Origin: Rachicladosporium sp. CCFEE 5018
Taxonomy: Eukaryota; Ascomycota; Dothideomycetes; Cladosporiales; Cladosporiaceae
NCBI GenBank assembly: GCA_002077045.2
Contig: KZ111151.1
Location: 777,718 to 841,717, forward strand
Length of the DNA: 64,000 bases
Reading direction: 5' to 3'
Part shown: positions 1 to 10,819 of the stretch, piece after piece
How the letters are laid out: each line of letters starts with the position of its first letter
Position numbering within the stretch: the stretch's first letter is position 1
Made by a program: the position numbers and the translations under genes
The notes under the pieces: generated by a model
Database searches by the model: none
Told to the model about the DNA's origin: nothing
The model's input: only the letters and a program-made list of their open reading frames with translations

Positions 1-322
1 TCAGATATAGATCACGTTGGAGAAATGCCAGAAGCAGGGAATATGCGGCTAGGCATGTCAGGAGGAGTAATCACAAAAATATTTCTAGACACTATCCCCG
101 CTGCATCATGTATTCACTCGTCTGTTGCTCGCCAGATCGGTTGCGTGGACCACCCACCTCCTTGTTGCACGTCGTCGTACCTTCAAGAATTCACCCACTC
201 CCCTGAGCACGGGCCACTCATATGCTACCTTGCGCCACGGGTTTGACTCATCTTCAACATCGCGTCCACCAACTCGAGTACCACCACCGCTACCGCACAG
301 CTCCACCTTTGTAGCAGAAGTC
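1..322. other. intergenic, no gene recognised
   Basis: The short open frames on both strands here overlap one another, resemble nothing known and lack coding character. The stretch probably contains the promoter and 5' leader of the zinc-finger gene that starts at 323. Confidence 0.5.
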
Positions 323-1136
323 ATGGCTCCCGTATGTCCTCCCTAGACCCGAGTCTCGATATCCTGCTAACTCACATTTCTAGCATGGCTCCAGCCTGCC
401 CAAGGCCGCTACGGAAAGCGCAAAAGCAGCACGACGAGCGTTCTTCTGTGGGTCTGCACCGCTACAAGTGCCTTCTGGTTCTCCACACTCCAGGCCGTCT
501 GTGGTAGACTCTCGACGAACTTTGCGAATCTGACAAACGACAGGCGAACTCTGCCAAAAAGGCTACGCCCGCATGAATGAGTACGAGGCCCACGAAGGAA
601 GCTACGATCACCAGCATCGAAAGGTACGCCTCCCGAGTCTCCGACTCCCAGTCTCCTGCCATTCCAGTCGCTCGTCCTATGCTTTCTCGGTCTTGATGCG
701 CGGCTTGCTGCAACTCCGCCCGGACATCTACTGATCACATGCAACGCAGAGGTTGAAGGAGATGAAATCCCTGACCCGCGACCCCTCTCTAAACCAACCC
801 TCCGCTTCCACATCCCACTCCACAAACGCCCAGTCCGGCGAACTCCGCTCCCTCGCCCTCCCCTCCATCACACCGACCACAGGAGCGAAGAAGAAACCCG
901 TTTTCCGTACCGTCGGCGCCCCCGCCCCGTCCACAGCCACCACTACAGCAACGACTGTTGGTTCTCTACCTGGGTTGACTGGATTGGCTGGACTGCCCGG
1001 CGGGGACGAAAGTGGAGCAGTGAGGAATGGCTGGGCGAGTGAGGCGTACGATCCGGGGGTCGTGAGTGGGTGTAGTGATGACTGTGGGGTTTGCGATCCA
1101 CGGACCAGGGGACGGGGGATCGTGTTGCCTACGTGA
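323..1136 (+). CDS. GPATCH8/ZNF804-like C2H2 zinc-finger protein
   Basis: I built this from four exons: 323-331, 384-447, 544-623 and 750-1136. All introns are GT-AG and phases agree, giving 179 residues. The splice at 447/544 creates a Cys codon and restores the zinc finger FFCELCQKGYARMNEYEAH (Cys25, Cys28), followed by a His-rich stretch (His41, 47, 49) and a basic RLKEMK helix. This C2H2-plus-basic signature is the one seen in animal GPATCH8 and ZNF804A and their shorter fungal relatives. The rest is Ser/Thr/Pro-rich, with a C-terminal YDP...GC..C motif I also associate with the fungal proteins. It is probably nuclear and RNA-related, by homology only. It converges on PAF1, 180 bp away. 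The very short first exon (three codons) is the least certain part. Confidence 0.68.
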
Positions 1137-1316
1137 GAAGGTAGTGAGGGAGGTGGAAATGGAGTAGTTATGGGATTAGCGACGGCGTCCTGGAAGTGTT
1201 GAATATACCACTGCTGGTTCACGTACGGCAAGACTATGTGCTCGTCGTACGTCACAGTGAGCCATTCCATTCGCAAATCTTACAGTATGTCTGGTGCTAC
1301 ACCACCACACTCCGCT

Positions 1317-2703
1317 CTACGCAACAATCTCAACCCCACCCGGATCCAACCGTTCCCTCCACTCCTCCTCACCCGCCTCCTCCGCCCCAGAAACCCTAAC
1401 ATCCAGCCTCGCGATCTCACCCCTTTCAGCATGCCGCTTCGGCTGCAGCGTCACCCTCTGCGCCACGGGATACACATACGCGCCCTTCTGCAGTCTCGCC
1501 CCACCCTCCCCAACCCTCAAACTAGGATCATGCAGCGCAAGGCCGATAACGTCGTTGTAGAACTCGTCGAGCGAGCCGGCTTGGTGTTTCGTCTCGTACA
1601 TCCTCAGTCGATCGAAGGGGAAGGATTGTGTGGTTTCGTCGGGGTATAAGCTCGGGTCATCGTTGTCCGGGTCGGTGGTGGAGAATTTGCGTTTGAGGCC
1701 GCGCACGTGGTCTTCGGAGGAGGGGATGAAGTACTCGTAGTCGAACTCTTTCATTGGTTTCTCGCCGCGTTTACCTTCTTCCCAGGCTTCTTCGCGCTCA
1801 GCGTACGCGGCATCCTGGGCTTCGTTCGCCACGGGGCGCAGAATCGCAGTGTCGAGACGTGTATCGTAGCGCGTGGAGCCGAGAGGGTTGGCGCGGAATT
1901 TGAAGAGCATGTGCCAGCCCGAAGGTGGTATGGCGCTGAGGTCTGGGAGGAGGGGGTAAGAGTCTAGTAGCTCGAGGGAGGGTTTTGTGGGATGTGTGGG
2001 GTTCGTCCAGGCAGCTTGCTCGGCGGGTGTGGAGAGTGCGCCGAGGATGTTGTGTTCGGTTTGCTCGCCTTGGACTATGTCTTCTGGGTAGGCAAGGTCA
2101 AAGCCCTTCACTATGTGGCGGATGATGTTCAAGGGGTCGTCTTTTTCTAGTGCTGTGTTTGATTTGGAGGGTGTGCCGTTTGTCTTCGGCTTGCGGTCAC
2201 TGCGGCGGTTGAGAATGTCTTTCGAAGAGCCAGTGGCGAACATCTGCGGACTACTGCTTGCGGCGTATTCTGTGCGACGGAGGAAGGAGACTTGATCTGT
2301 GGCTGAGGCGGATTTGGAGAGGGAAGCGAGAGGACGGAGCAGAGGTTTGTCGCGGGGATGGACGTGGCGAGGGCCAGGACGGATCATGATTGCTGGTCTT
2401 GTCAGCGAAGTCCATGCGCCGCGCTCACCATAGAAATTCACCAGACTCGTCCCCGTCAAAGACACGTGGTATGCCGACCAGGTCTATGGGCATGCCCAGT
2501 TCAGCATCTGCTTCGATGTTGAGCGGCTGCTCGCGCGCCAGTCGCGATGCATAGCCTGCGCTCGTGTACTGTCCTCCTGCCAGACCAGTGCCGGGGATGT
2601 CGAGAAGCTTTGGGGGGAGAGGTGGTGGGGGGAGTTGATTTGAGTAGCGGATGCGAGCAATGTAGTCCTGGTGCACGCTTCGCTCGGCGCGTTGGGAGGA
2701 CAT
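1317..2703 (-). CDS. PAF1: RNA polymerase II-associated factor 1 (Paf1 complex subunit)
   Basis: Two exons, 2703-2442 and 2392-1317, separated by a 49-bp intron (donor GTGAAT, acceptor CCAG), give 445 residues. The N-terminus (HQDYIARIRYSNQLPPPPLP) is the hallmark of the Paf1 family: a basic, proline-rich start leading into the core that scaffolds the Paf1 complex (Ctr9, Leo1, Cdc73, Rtf1). After the intron, MIRPGPRHVHPRDKPLLRPL is again typical. A later stretch (EFDYEYFIPSSEDH) matches the conserved core. The complex travels with elongating Pol II and is needed for H2B ubiquitylation and H3K4/K36 methylation. The acidic C-terminal tail known from yeast and animals is absent or very short, as in many filamentous fungi. 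It is divergent from MCM10, sharing about 300 bp upstream. Confidence 0.92.
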
Positions 2704-3001
2704 TATGGATGATTACTGCATTGATGTGCGAGCTGCAACACAACCAGCTCTGTGCAATGAGCGATAAGGCGAACCTTACCACTGACATTGAACCTCCAAA
2801 GTGAGGTGTCGCGCGTCGGGGGAGGCGGAGGCAGGTCCGGTAAGCCTCAGGCACATGGCTGTAAAGTGGAACGCGACTCCACGCGTTTCATGGAGACGAT
2901 CGGCATTGGCGATAGTGACAAGGATGGCAGGGCTGTGCAACGATATTGCTACACAAGAAACCAAGCACAATATGACCATACGATAACATTACAACGACAA
3001 C

Positions 3002-5437
3002 ATGGTCGGCATCCGCGAGTCACCTCAGTCAAAGCTCTCACCCAGCAAGTCACTCGCCCAATGGCCGCCCCGCAGTCCCTTCGAGTGTCTGTCGCCGAGT
3101 GGACGCGAGAAGTGGCAGCAACAGAAGCAGCGCGCCGCTGAACGCACGCCCTCGCCTTCACCTCTCAGGCGACCAATGAGCAGCTCGAGAGTGCTGCAGG
3201 ACTTAGCCGCCGAAGCTGGAGCGGACAGCGACGATGAGGAGGCCCTGGAGCTGGAGCTGCGGGAGATTGAAGTGAAGAGGAAGCTGAAGAAGCTGCGAGA
3301 TGCGAAGAAAGCGGACGATTCACAGGCTGGCTCTATCAGGTCAACTCGGAGGTTTGAGCGGACCGATAGTACGAGGGAATCACCAACAAAGCTGAGGCCA
3401 ACCGTACGACCGCTCTCAAGCCATCGCAACGTCGAGGTCCCTCTATCGCCTATACGACGTGTACGCGAACCAGCGGAGCCTGTGTCGCCTGCTCGAGCTC
3501 GACTAGGTCTCACTGCAGCTGCTCGGGCTCAGGATGTCTCGCTCAAGCGCGCCAGGGACGGCACTCAGATTCGACATACGGACTCGAGGAACGCGCATAG
3601 TGCACTGAGCGCTGCTACTCAGTCAGCGAAGCCAGTGTCTTCGTTCAGTCAGCGCTTGGCAAAGTCGCAGGCGGAACAGCTCGAGCAGGAGGGTCGCAAT
3701 GAGAGGATTGAGAGGGCAAGGAGTAAAGGCTTTGCTCTGGGGTCTGATGTAAATGCTTCCACGGCGCCTCGAAGTCTGACCCGGAGTGATAGTACTCGAG
3801 CTGGGTCGAGATCTCGGTCTGAGCGTTTGTCATCCCCGAGCAAAGCAGCTGCACCTCGTAGTAATGGAGGTATGGGAAGCACGAGGTCTGTCGAGTTACG
3901 ATCAGAGCCGACTCCGCGATTCCGTGCAGCTAGAACGGAGGCTAGACTGCACATACCAGACGATCCACCACCACGAGAAGACGTCACGATGTCTGACAGC
4001 GTCTTCGACCCTCCCCCACCACATTCATCCTCGGACGGTTCAGGATATGATCCCTTCTCTGGCATACACCTGAGCAAACGTCAAATCCCACACACAGACG
4101 TCGCCCGTGCCTTTGAGGAAAGCGAGATCTACACCCTTCCTCGCCTATTGAAAGAAGTCAAAGCACCCGACTACGACCCACCCGACTGTGAAGCAGACTA
4201 CATCGTCCTTGGGATATTAGCTTCGAAGTCCACACCCTACAACCAGAAGTCCAATCACCGCACCAACGACGCTGACAAGCCCCAAGAAGATGCCTCAGCA
4301 CCACGGAACAAGTTCATGGTTCTAACCGTAACCGATCTGAAATGGACGATCGACCTCTTCCTCTTTGGCAGTGCATTCGATCAATTCTGGAAGCTCACCC
4401 CCGGAACTCTCCTAGCAATCCAGAACCCCGCCATCTTACCACCGAAAGGTAACCAGCACAGTGGAGCTTTCAGTCTCAAGCTAGGCAGCTCAGAAGATAG
4501 GGTTATGGAAATCGGCACCGCGCGCGACCTATCATACTGCGTGAGCATCAAGAAAGACGGCCAACCCTGCGCTACATGGGTCGACAAACGCAGCTCCGAC
4601 ATCTGCGACTTCCACCTCGCGCTTCTGGTTGACAAATCCCGCAAATCCCGCATGGAAGTCAACGGCATGTTTCGCGGCGGCACGACTCGTTCCACATCGC
4701 CCAATGCCGGCGGCCGACGTGGTCCGCGCAGCCATCGTCCCGGCGAGCTTGCTGCGAAGCCCAAGGTCGGGACATACTCGCGAGAGCACGGCCAGCTCTT
4801 CAGCCTCCCCTCCACCGGCCCCAGCCGTTCCGCAGCTTCGATCCTAGACGCCGAAGACGCATCGACTCTCGCATCCCTCACTTCGGAAGAGTCCTCCCGC
4901 CGCCGTATCGCTGCCGCGCAACGCGAGCGAGATCTAGCCTCCCAGCTCGCAGCCCTCCCCTCAACAATCGGCGTCGACTACCTCCGCGCCGCTGGTCGTG
5001 GCAAAGGCTCCAGTCAATCCGACGCCTCAGCCGATGCCAGAGGGGCAGGTATATTCGAGGAAAAGAAATCAGCCCGCGAACTGGGTCTGCTGAATAACAG
5101 CGCCGCTTCCTCCCGCCTCTCCCCTGCCAAGGACAGAAAAGCCCATTTCGGCTCCTCTGCCGTGGGGACATCTGGCCGGAATGCCATGGGCTGGGGCGGG
5201 CATGCGAAGTGGGGCCTACTTCAACCCAACGCAAAGCCTGCCGATGCTGCGGGGGAGGGGGTTGTGAAGGAGGGCGTCGGGAGTGTCAAAAGTGCGATGC
5301 GAGGGCGAAGTCGCAGTCCAGAGAAGAAGAAAGCTAGGATTTTGGTTGAGGGGAAGGGGGTGCGGACGCCGGGACGGGAGAGTCTGGGGATGGTGACTGG
5401 GGGGGAGGAGGATGGGGATGAGTTAGATATTGTTTGA
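3002..5437 (+). CDS. MCM10: DNA replication factor Mcm10
   Basis: This is an uninterrupted frame of 811 residues. Residues 1-390 are low-complexity, Ser/Arg-rich and contain a short acidic/basic coiled segment around 75-105. A conserved OB-fold begins near residue 399 (YIVLGILASKS) and runs through LKWTIDLFLFGSAFDQFWKL. It is followed by the Mcm10 CCCH zinc finger with Cys513, Cys523, Cys535 and His538 (C-x9-C-x11-C-x2-H). Mcm10 binds the CMG helicase, ssDNA and Pol alpha and is needed to activate replication origins. The C-terminal 270 residues are disordered and basic, with a likely nuclear-localisation stretch near 780. The start is the first Met in the frame; 298 bp separates it from the divergent PAF1 start. 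Confidence 0.93.
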   Translation: MVGIRESPQSKLSPSKSLAQWPPRSPFECLSPSGREKWQQQKQRAAERTPSPSPLRRPMSSSRVLQDLAAEAGADSDDEEALELELREIEVKRKLKKLRDAKKADDSQAGSIRSTRRFERTDSTRESPTKLRPTVRPLSSHRNVEVPLSPIRRVREPAEPVSPARARLGLTAAARAQDVSLKRARDGTQIRHTDSRNAHSALSAATQSAKPVSSFSQRLAKSQAEQLEQEGRNERIERARSKGFALGSDVNASTAPRSLTRSDSTRAGSRSRSERLSSPSKAAAPRSNGGMGSTRSVELRSEPTPRFRAARTEARLHIPDDPPPREDVTMSDSVFDPPPPHSSSDGSGYDPFSGIHLSKRQIPHTDVARAFEESEIYTLPRLLKEVKAPDYDPPDCEADYIVLGILASKSTPYNQKSNHRTNDADKPQEDASAPRNKFMVLTVTDLKWTIDLFLFGSAFDQFWKLTPGTLLAIQNPAILPPKGNQHSGAFSLKLGSSEDRVMEIGTARDLSYCVSIKKDGQPCATWVDKRSSDICDFHLALLVDKSRKSRMEVNGMFRGGTTRSTSPNAGGRRGPRSHRPGELAAKPKVGTYSREHGQLFSLPSTGPSRSAASILDAEDASTLASLTSEESSRRRIAAAQRERDLASQLAALPSTIGVDYLRAAGRGKGSSQSDASADARGAGIFEEKKSARELGLLNNSAASSRLSPAKDRKAHFGSSAVGTSGRNAMGWGGHAKWGLLQPNAKPADAAGEGVVKEGVGSVKSAMRGRSRSPEKKKARILVEGKGVRTPGRESLGMVTGGEEDGDELDIV

Positions 5438-5584
5438 TGCGATGAATGAGGTATGAGGGTCCATGATGGCTACGCCGGCCTTGTATGATTTCCACGGGCG
5501 AACGTCTGTCCTAGCCGTCTGACCCATTGCCACAACGCCGTGCTCCTATTCTGATTTCTGCACAAACGCAGACCATGCAACGCT

Positions 5585-8500
5585 CTAGATGCTCGCCCTT
5601 CTCGGCGCGCCCATCCTCCGCACCCTGCGCTCACCCTCCGTCATGCCATCGGTGGTTCCTAGTCCTTCTCCCTCGAGCCCACCCTCTTCACGTAGTTCTT
5701 CGAGGAACTTCTTACCGTAGAGGTAGCCAACTCGATAGATCTCCTCGAACTTCCCAAATTCCAGCGTCCCGTACGCTTCAATAGGCGGCCGCATATACCT
5801 ACAGCCCGGCGTCGTCTTCGCGCGTTCCAGATTCTCGTAGCTAGACACATACGCCAGCCGGGCCTGGATTTCTGAAAGCGTTGGGGGGTTGGGGTAAGAG
5901 GAGAACGGATTCCAGCGATTCAAGCTAGCCCAAGTGCCAGAGAGCGAGTCGCCGTAGTTCTGCGGTGTTGTGTCGTCTAGAGCACCAACGTCGATGGCAA
6001 AGATGAGGCTGGCGCCGAGGGTCTTCATGTGCGAAACGGTGAGGTTGTCCACGTACCCGCCATCGAGCAGCATGTTACCTTCATCGCACATGGGCGGTAA
6101 CAAACCCGCTAGACTCATGGAAGCGCGGACGTACCGCCAGACGTAGCCTGAGGTATGAATCTCGCTGCGACTGTGGGAAATGTTCGTAGTATTGCAGTAG
6201 AACTCCAACCAGAAATCCTCAATCTGCGCGTCGCCGAAAGTTTTGAATATCCCGCGGTTGAACTCGTGGCCCGTGGTGTAGGAGGCTGAAGGGTAAGTGA
6301 CGTCGAGCGCGAATCGCCACATACTGCCCATACGACCGGCGAACTTCTTCGCGCGACCGTACATGGGTACGACGTCTGCGTCCCAGGCGTAGAGCGCGCC
6401 TATGAAGGCCCCGATCGAGGTACCGCCGATGATGTCGATGGGCAGTCCGGCTTCTTCGAGCGCGCGGATGATGCCTACATGCGCTATACCCCTCGCTCCG
6501 CCGCCGCCTAGCACGAGACCGACGGAACGGCCGCAGAGACGGCGCGCGAGGCGGTGGAAGTCGCCTTTGAAGGGCGTGTCGGCGGAGTAGAGCGGGGTCT
6601 GGCGTACACGGCGAGAGGTGTATTTTTGGATCTCCGCTTGCAGAATCTGCACGCGGTGTTTGAGCGCTGTACCGAAGCGCTTGCCCATCGGATGTGGCGT
6701 TGGCTCGGCAGCGCTGGAGCGATAGGACATCTGGATGTGGTGGTGTCCGCCGTTGATCCAGGTGCGGTTACGGAGCCACTGCCTAGTCAGACCGGCAGGA
6801 CAATACCGTTCGGCGTGCAGCAAGACTAGCTCTTTCCGCGCGGTAGTCTTGGTGGTGAGGAGGAAACGCTCGTACTCTCCTATGGCTGGGGAGGACTCGG
6901 CGAGACCGACCAGGAAAATACAGTCGGCTTGGCTGATGCAAGTTTGCGTCCAGGGGGAGGTGACGCTTGTGTCGGCGATGTAGAGAACTAGGCCATACTT
7001 TTCTTCGAGATCGGCGAGGTACTGGGAGAGCTTGAGTTTGCCCATTTTGTTGAAGGCGTGGCGACCAAGGTGATTGAGGATAGAGGATTGGTTGAGCGAG
7101 GTGACGCCGTTTGGAGTGCCAATCTGGTGGAGGGCGGTTTGGAGTTTGTGGGCGAACTCGACTACTGGCACGCCGGACGTACAAGGTACGATGGCTACAG
7201 TTCGCAGATTGTGTGTGGAAGTGGCTTTGGGTCTCGACACGGACATCTTGCTCTCGTGCGTAGGCTCAGCCATCGGGCCTTCCACCAACGCTCGCATTCG
7301 TGAAGCGATTATTTTCGACACCTTGATCGTGATGCCCGGATGTTCTTGCGCAAGACTGTTGAACAGTGTCTTTGGCAGCTTCGCCAACTCGGTATCGCGA
7401 ATCGCATGCAGAGTACCAGGCCGCCTCGATTCAGTAAGAACTTCCAGCTCGCCAACACTGTCACCTTGGCCATACTCACCGATGACCTTCATCTTGCCGT
7501 CGCCACTCTCTTGTATGGCTCTCAATCGCCCGTTGAGAACTATGTAGATGGCATCACTCTCGTCTTTCTGATTGTATATGACCTGTCCAGCGTTGACTTG
7601 CACCCACTCAAGTGCGAAGTCGATATGCAGGATGATGCGTGGGAGTAGATTGGCAAGACGCTTCGCCATTGTCAGAAGTACGATGGGGTATCGCTCAACG
7701 ATCTTCTCGACTGCCAGACGAGGCAGGAAGCCAACGTAGACGTCAGTCTTCGCCGTGACATCGATGAACGATCTGTACGATGAGACGGTACCAAGATAGC
7801 CTGCCAATCCTCCCGGCTTGATGAGGAAGAGACTCTTCTTGTGTACAGACCTCCGCTTCTGATTGGCTGGCTTGCCAACAGATCCTGATCGTGAGCCGCT
7901 TCTTCGTCGCGCATGTGGGTTCAGCAGCTGTGCTGCCTCGATGCCCGTATGTCCTGGCAGTGTGCCCAGAACATTCGGGTCCATGTCCTGCTCATCGACT
8001 GTGACACTGACGTCCAAGAAGCCATCGATCACGTAGTATAGGCCAGGGTTCCGCTCACCCTGCTCGACTAGGACGGAGCCTTTGGGAAAACAGACAATCT
8101 CGATTTCATGCCGTAGATCTTCGAGCATATTTGCCGAGCCACCCTGGCTGTACGCCGAAGCTGAAGCAATCGATTCAGAATCGCCATCGCCCGAGCCATC
8201 GTGCATGTCCATGAACCCAAAAGCATTGTTGAAGATGGCCGTCTGCCGTCGCGAGTCGAACGAAACCAGCCGCGGAGACTGTGCTGCCGAGCCAGCTGTA
8301 CGTAGGCCGTCCTTCGAGTCTGTCAAGCCAATAGCTTTGGATATGCAACCCATGATAGACTCGCGGAAGAAGACATCTTCGTCCATGGATTCCTGCCGAT
8401 GCAGTGTAGCTCGCGGGTCCAGCGAGGTGGTGAACGGATCCCGTGTCTTCGTGGCAAGCGGACTATGCACGTCCATTTGCGAGACATGTGGTGCCTGATA

Positions 8501-10204
8501 TGGCTGCGACAAGCTAGGTCTCCCCGCTCGGCCGGCGTTTCGTGCAGCGTGAATATTGGTCAGCAGGTCGCCTGCGCTAATTCTATCAGGATCGTGCGTC
8601 TCGAAGTCACTCCGCTGAGGGACACCTTTGGTGGCTGCAAGACGAGCCTGCATGGCTACTTCTTTACGGAGACCGCTGCTTGATCTACGCCGACTGCTGA
8701 TGCGCGGATTGTGCAGTGCGATGCCCTTCATGCTTTCTTCGGGCGGGACGCGTTCCTGTTCCTTCCGAAACTTATCTTTCAATCTCTGCAAAGCCTCACC
8801 TCGCAGAAAGTCCGGAAGATCCTGGTTAGTGTACCTGTCCATCAGTTTTTCGGTTCGTAGGACCTCTTTTGTCAGCCCGAGATATGAGTGTCCTGTAGCT
8901 AATGTGACTCTCTGAAGGCGAGTGAGGATGACTTGGACTATATGGGCGGTGGCTTTGGGATATGTCCGAGTCAGTCTGTGGAACGCCGTGGCGGGAATGA
9001 TGGCAATGGTAGTGTCGACAGTTGCTCGAGCGACAATATCTGGATGCGCAGACGCGGGCTTCGCAGCTTTCTTAGACCTGCGACGGCTGAACCCTGCAGT
9101 ACTAGGAGTGCGGCTCGAGTCCTCCCGTAAGTCTTCGTGTGAAGTGTCAAGTGCGAGGTGAGGCGGATCTCTCAGGACGCCGCCTGCAGTGCCTGCAGCT
9201 AGCGTAGATGATCTTCGTTTCCTGGGCTCGCGATGTGAGAATGATCCATTCCATGCAGCGGGACTTGGTGCACCAGACTCCGGGGTCAGCGTTCCATCAA
9301 TGCTCATGCCAGGAAATCGTGTCTGCAAGTGAGGCCCTGAACCAGTCTCCAACGTCTCTTCCTCGTCACCGTGTCTTAGCTTAACGTTCTCGGTGAAGAG
9401 TGCTAGGATGGAGAAAAGCGAAGACATAGGTGCCCCGTTCTTTACTTCCGTCAACAGCTGGTACCTTCGGTTAGCGCCTGCTCCATCCTCACAAGAGCCA
9501 TCTTCGACGGCAGAATCGTCACCAGTATCATCAGGAGACGATGTGCGGTTCGACTTGACGAAGATCTGAACGAGTCCGTCCACTACCAAGCAGAAGCCTT
9601 TCTCCTCCTCGAGCAGGAGCGTCTCGCCCGCGATGAGCTTCCTTGTTTGCATAGTCCGCGTCAACTCGTGGAAGACTGGCCTTTCCAGATACCCGAATAC
9701 TTTGATCGCGCTCAGGAACTCATCAAAGTAATTGGCAAGTCCAGGCTTTGTGTCCTGGTCCTGGGATTCCGGGAAGACTTCGATTTGTGGTTCCTTGCGT
9801 TGCGGCTCCGGAGGCAATCTCGAGTACATGTTCAGGAACCGATACCTCACAAACCAGCTCACCGTCGACACCAGCGCAAGCATTAGGATTAGTAGGGTCG
9901 TCATGTTCAGCGTAAGCGTGAAACTTTTGGACAGAAAGGAGAAGAGCCATGTCGGTATCGTTATCGTTACAAAAGTGACTATCCAGTACAGCAGGCTCGG
10001 TATGATGGTGAAGATTCCAAGCAGAAGGCCACCAAGCATGCTAGACGTGGAATGTGTCGCTGCGGTCGTCCTCGATATGGATGTTGAGGAGGCACTTAAG
10101 CCTGAGGACTGATCAGCCATGGCTGCCGGCGCATGATCTGCGACCTGCAGCCCGGCCATATGGGCTCGATTGGAAGAGGTAGATACGGTGCTTGAGAGAG
10201 CCAA
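5585..10204 (-). CDS. NTE1: lysophospholipase NTE1 (neuropathy target esterase homologue)
   Basis: A single 1539-residue frame has the full NTE layout. There are N-terminal hydrophobic segments around residues 55-80 and 95-115 (ER anchor). Two or three cyclic-nucleotide-binding-like regions follow (one begins near 170, another near 700, a third near 850). The C-terminus carries a patatin esterase domain. In it I see the oxyanion loop GGGGARGIAHVG, the nucleophile elbow GTSIGAF with Ser near residue 1260, and the catalytic Asp in DGGYVDN near 1381. NTE1 deacylates phosphatidylcholine and lysophosphatidylcholine to glycerophosphocholine at the ER, so it can feed free choline production; this is of interest given the choline oxidase genes further along. 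Several Met codons near the N-terminus leave the exact start open. Confidence 0.95.
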   Translation of the reverse strand: MALSSTVSTSSNRAHMAGLQVADHAPAAMADQSSGLSASSTSISRTTAATHSTSSMLGGLLLGIFTIIPSLLYWIVTFVTITIPTWLFSFLSKSFTLTLNMTTLLILMLALVSTVSWFVRYRFLNMYSRLPPEPQRKEPQIEVFPESQDQDTKPGLANYFDEFLSAIKVFGYLERPVFHELTRTMQTRKLIAGETLLLEEEKGFCLVVDGLVQIFVKSNRTSSPDDTGDDSAVEDGSCEDGAGANRRYQLLTEVKNGAPMSSLFSILALFTENVKLRHGDEEETLETGSGPHLQTRFPGMSIDGTLTPESGAPSPAAWNGSFSHREPRKRRSSTLAAGTAGGVLRDPPHLALDTSHEDLREDSSRTPSTAGFSRRRSKKAAKPASAHPDIVARATVDTTIAIIPATAFHRLTRTYPKATAHIVQVILTRLQRVTLATGHSYLGLTKEVLRTEKLMDRYTNQDLPDFLRGEALQRLKDKFRKEQERVPPEESMKGIALHNPRISSRRRSSSGLRKEVAMQARLAATKGVPQRSDFETHDPDRISAGDLLTNIHAARNAGRAGRPSLSQPYQAPHVSQMDVHSPLATKTRDPFTTSLDPRATLHRQESMDEDVFFRESIMGCISKAIGLTDSKDGLRTAGSAAQSPRLVSFDSRRQTAIFNNAFGFMDMHDGSGDGDSESIASASAYSQGGSANMLEDLRHEIEIVCFPKGSVLVEQGERNPGLYYVIDGFLDVSVTVDEQDMDPNVLGTLPGHTGIEAAQLLNPHARRRSGSRSGSVGKPANQKRRSVHKKSLFLIKPGGLAGYLGTVSSYRSFIDVTAKTDVYVGFLPRLAVEKIVERYPIVLLTMAKRLANLLPRIILHIDFALEWVQVNAGQVIYNQKDESDAIYIVLNGRLRAIQESGDGKMKVIGEYGQGDSVGELEVLTESRRPGTLHAIRDTELAKLPKTLFNSLAQEHPGITIKVSKIIASRMRALVEGPMAEPTHESKMSVSRPKATSTHNLRTVAIVPCTSGVPVVEFAHKLQTALHQIGTPNGVTSLNQSSILNHLGRHAFNKMGKLKLSQYLADLEEKYGLVLYIADTSVTSPWTQTCISQADCIFLVGLAESSPAIGEYERFLLTTKTTARKELVLLHAERYCPAGLTRQWLRNRTWINGGHHHIQMSYRSSAAEPTPHPMGKRFGTALKHRVQILQAEIQKYTSRRVRQTPLYSADTPFKGDFHRLARRLCGRSVGLVLGGGGARGIAHVGIIRALEEAGLPIDIIGGTSIGAFIGALYAWDADVVPMYGRAKKFAGRMGSMWRFALDVTYPSASYTTGHEFNRGIFKTFGDAQIEDFWLEFYCNTTNISHSRSEIHTSGYVWRYVRASMSLAGLLPPMCDEGNMLLDGGYVDNLTVSHMKTLGASLIFAIDVGALDDTTPQNYGDSLSGTWASLNRWNPFSSYPNPPTLSEIQARLAYVSSYENLERAKTTPGCRYMRPPIEAYGTLEFGKFEEIYRVGYLYGKKFLEELREEGGLEGEGLGTTDGMTEGERRVRRMGAPRRASI

Positions 10205-10819
10205 TCGTCGACGAACGTGGTTGTGTACACAGCAAGGTACCTTGCATCTGGTATTTTTCGGACCCCGGAGGAACCGTCACCGAGGCTCCCCAAAGTGGTG
10301 CGACTTCCACTCCTGCTTGACATGCCGAACACAGTGTTCGGTTCACAAACGTTACATCGATACCTTATTGACACCTCGTTGTGCACTGACTTGGTTGCCA
10401 TGTCTGAGGTTTGATGTGACGCTCCGATTCGGTCGCAGTGTGGATTGACTATGCGCGTTTGCCATCCACAATGAACGCAAGGTGAACATCAACGATTCCA
10501 GGAGTAATGATCTCTTCGTTCTTACTCCCACACTTTTTCTGCATTCATGACGATCTCGTTGGTACAATTCATATCGATGTGGTAAGCCGAATGCGTTGAC
10601 AGGTGCAGCAAGTGTGTGTTGCAGAAGATGAGCTGCAATTGGCCGGTAACTCAGCCACCATGCAGTGACGGAGGCAATCCGACTTGCCATGCAAGATGAG
10701 CACCACATGGCGCCGGTCTGCTACGACTGCCTCACCTCTAATGCAGACATCCGTAATCATAATCTCCAAGTTTTCGCTAGGTAACGACCGCGCTACGGTT
10801 GAATACGACCTCCATCGCG
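10205..10819. other. intergenic between NTE1 and NLR relic
   Basis: About 615 bp lie between the divergent NTE1 start and the NLR-like relic. I see only short overlapping frames without recognisable content; it should hold the NTE1 promoter. Confidence 0.5.

Noticed and set aside
409..1276. Two minus-strand frames (138 and 182 codons) over the zinc-finger gene
   Set aside because: The plus-strand spliced model restores a real zinc finger; the minus frames are shadows.
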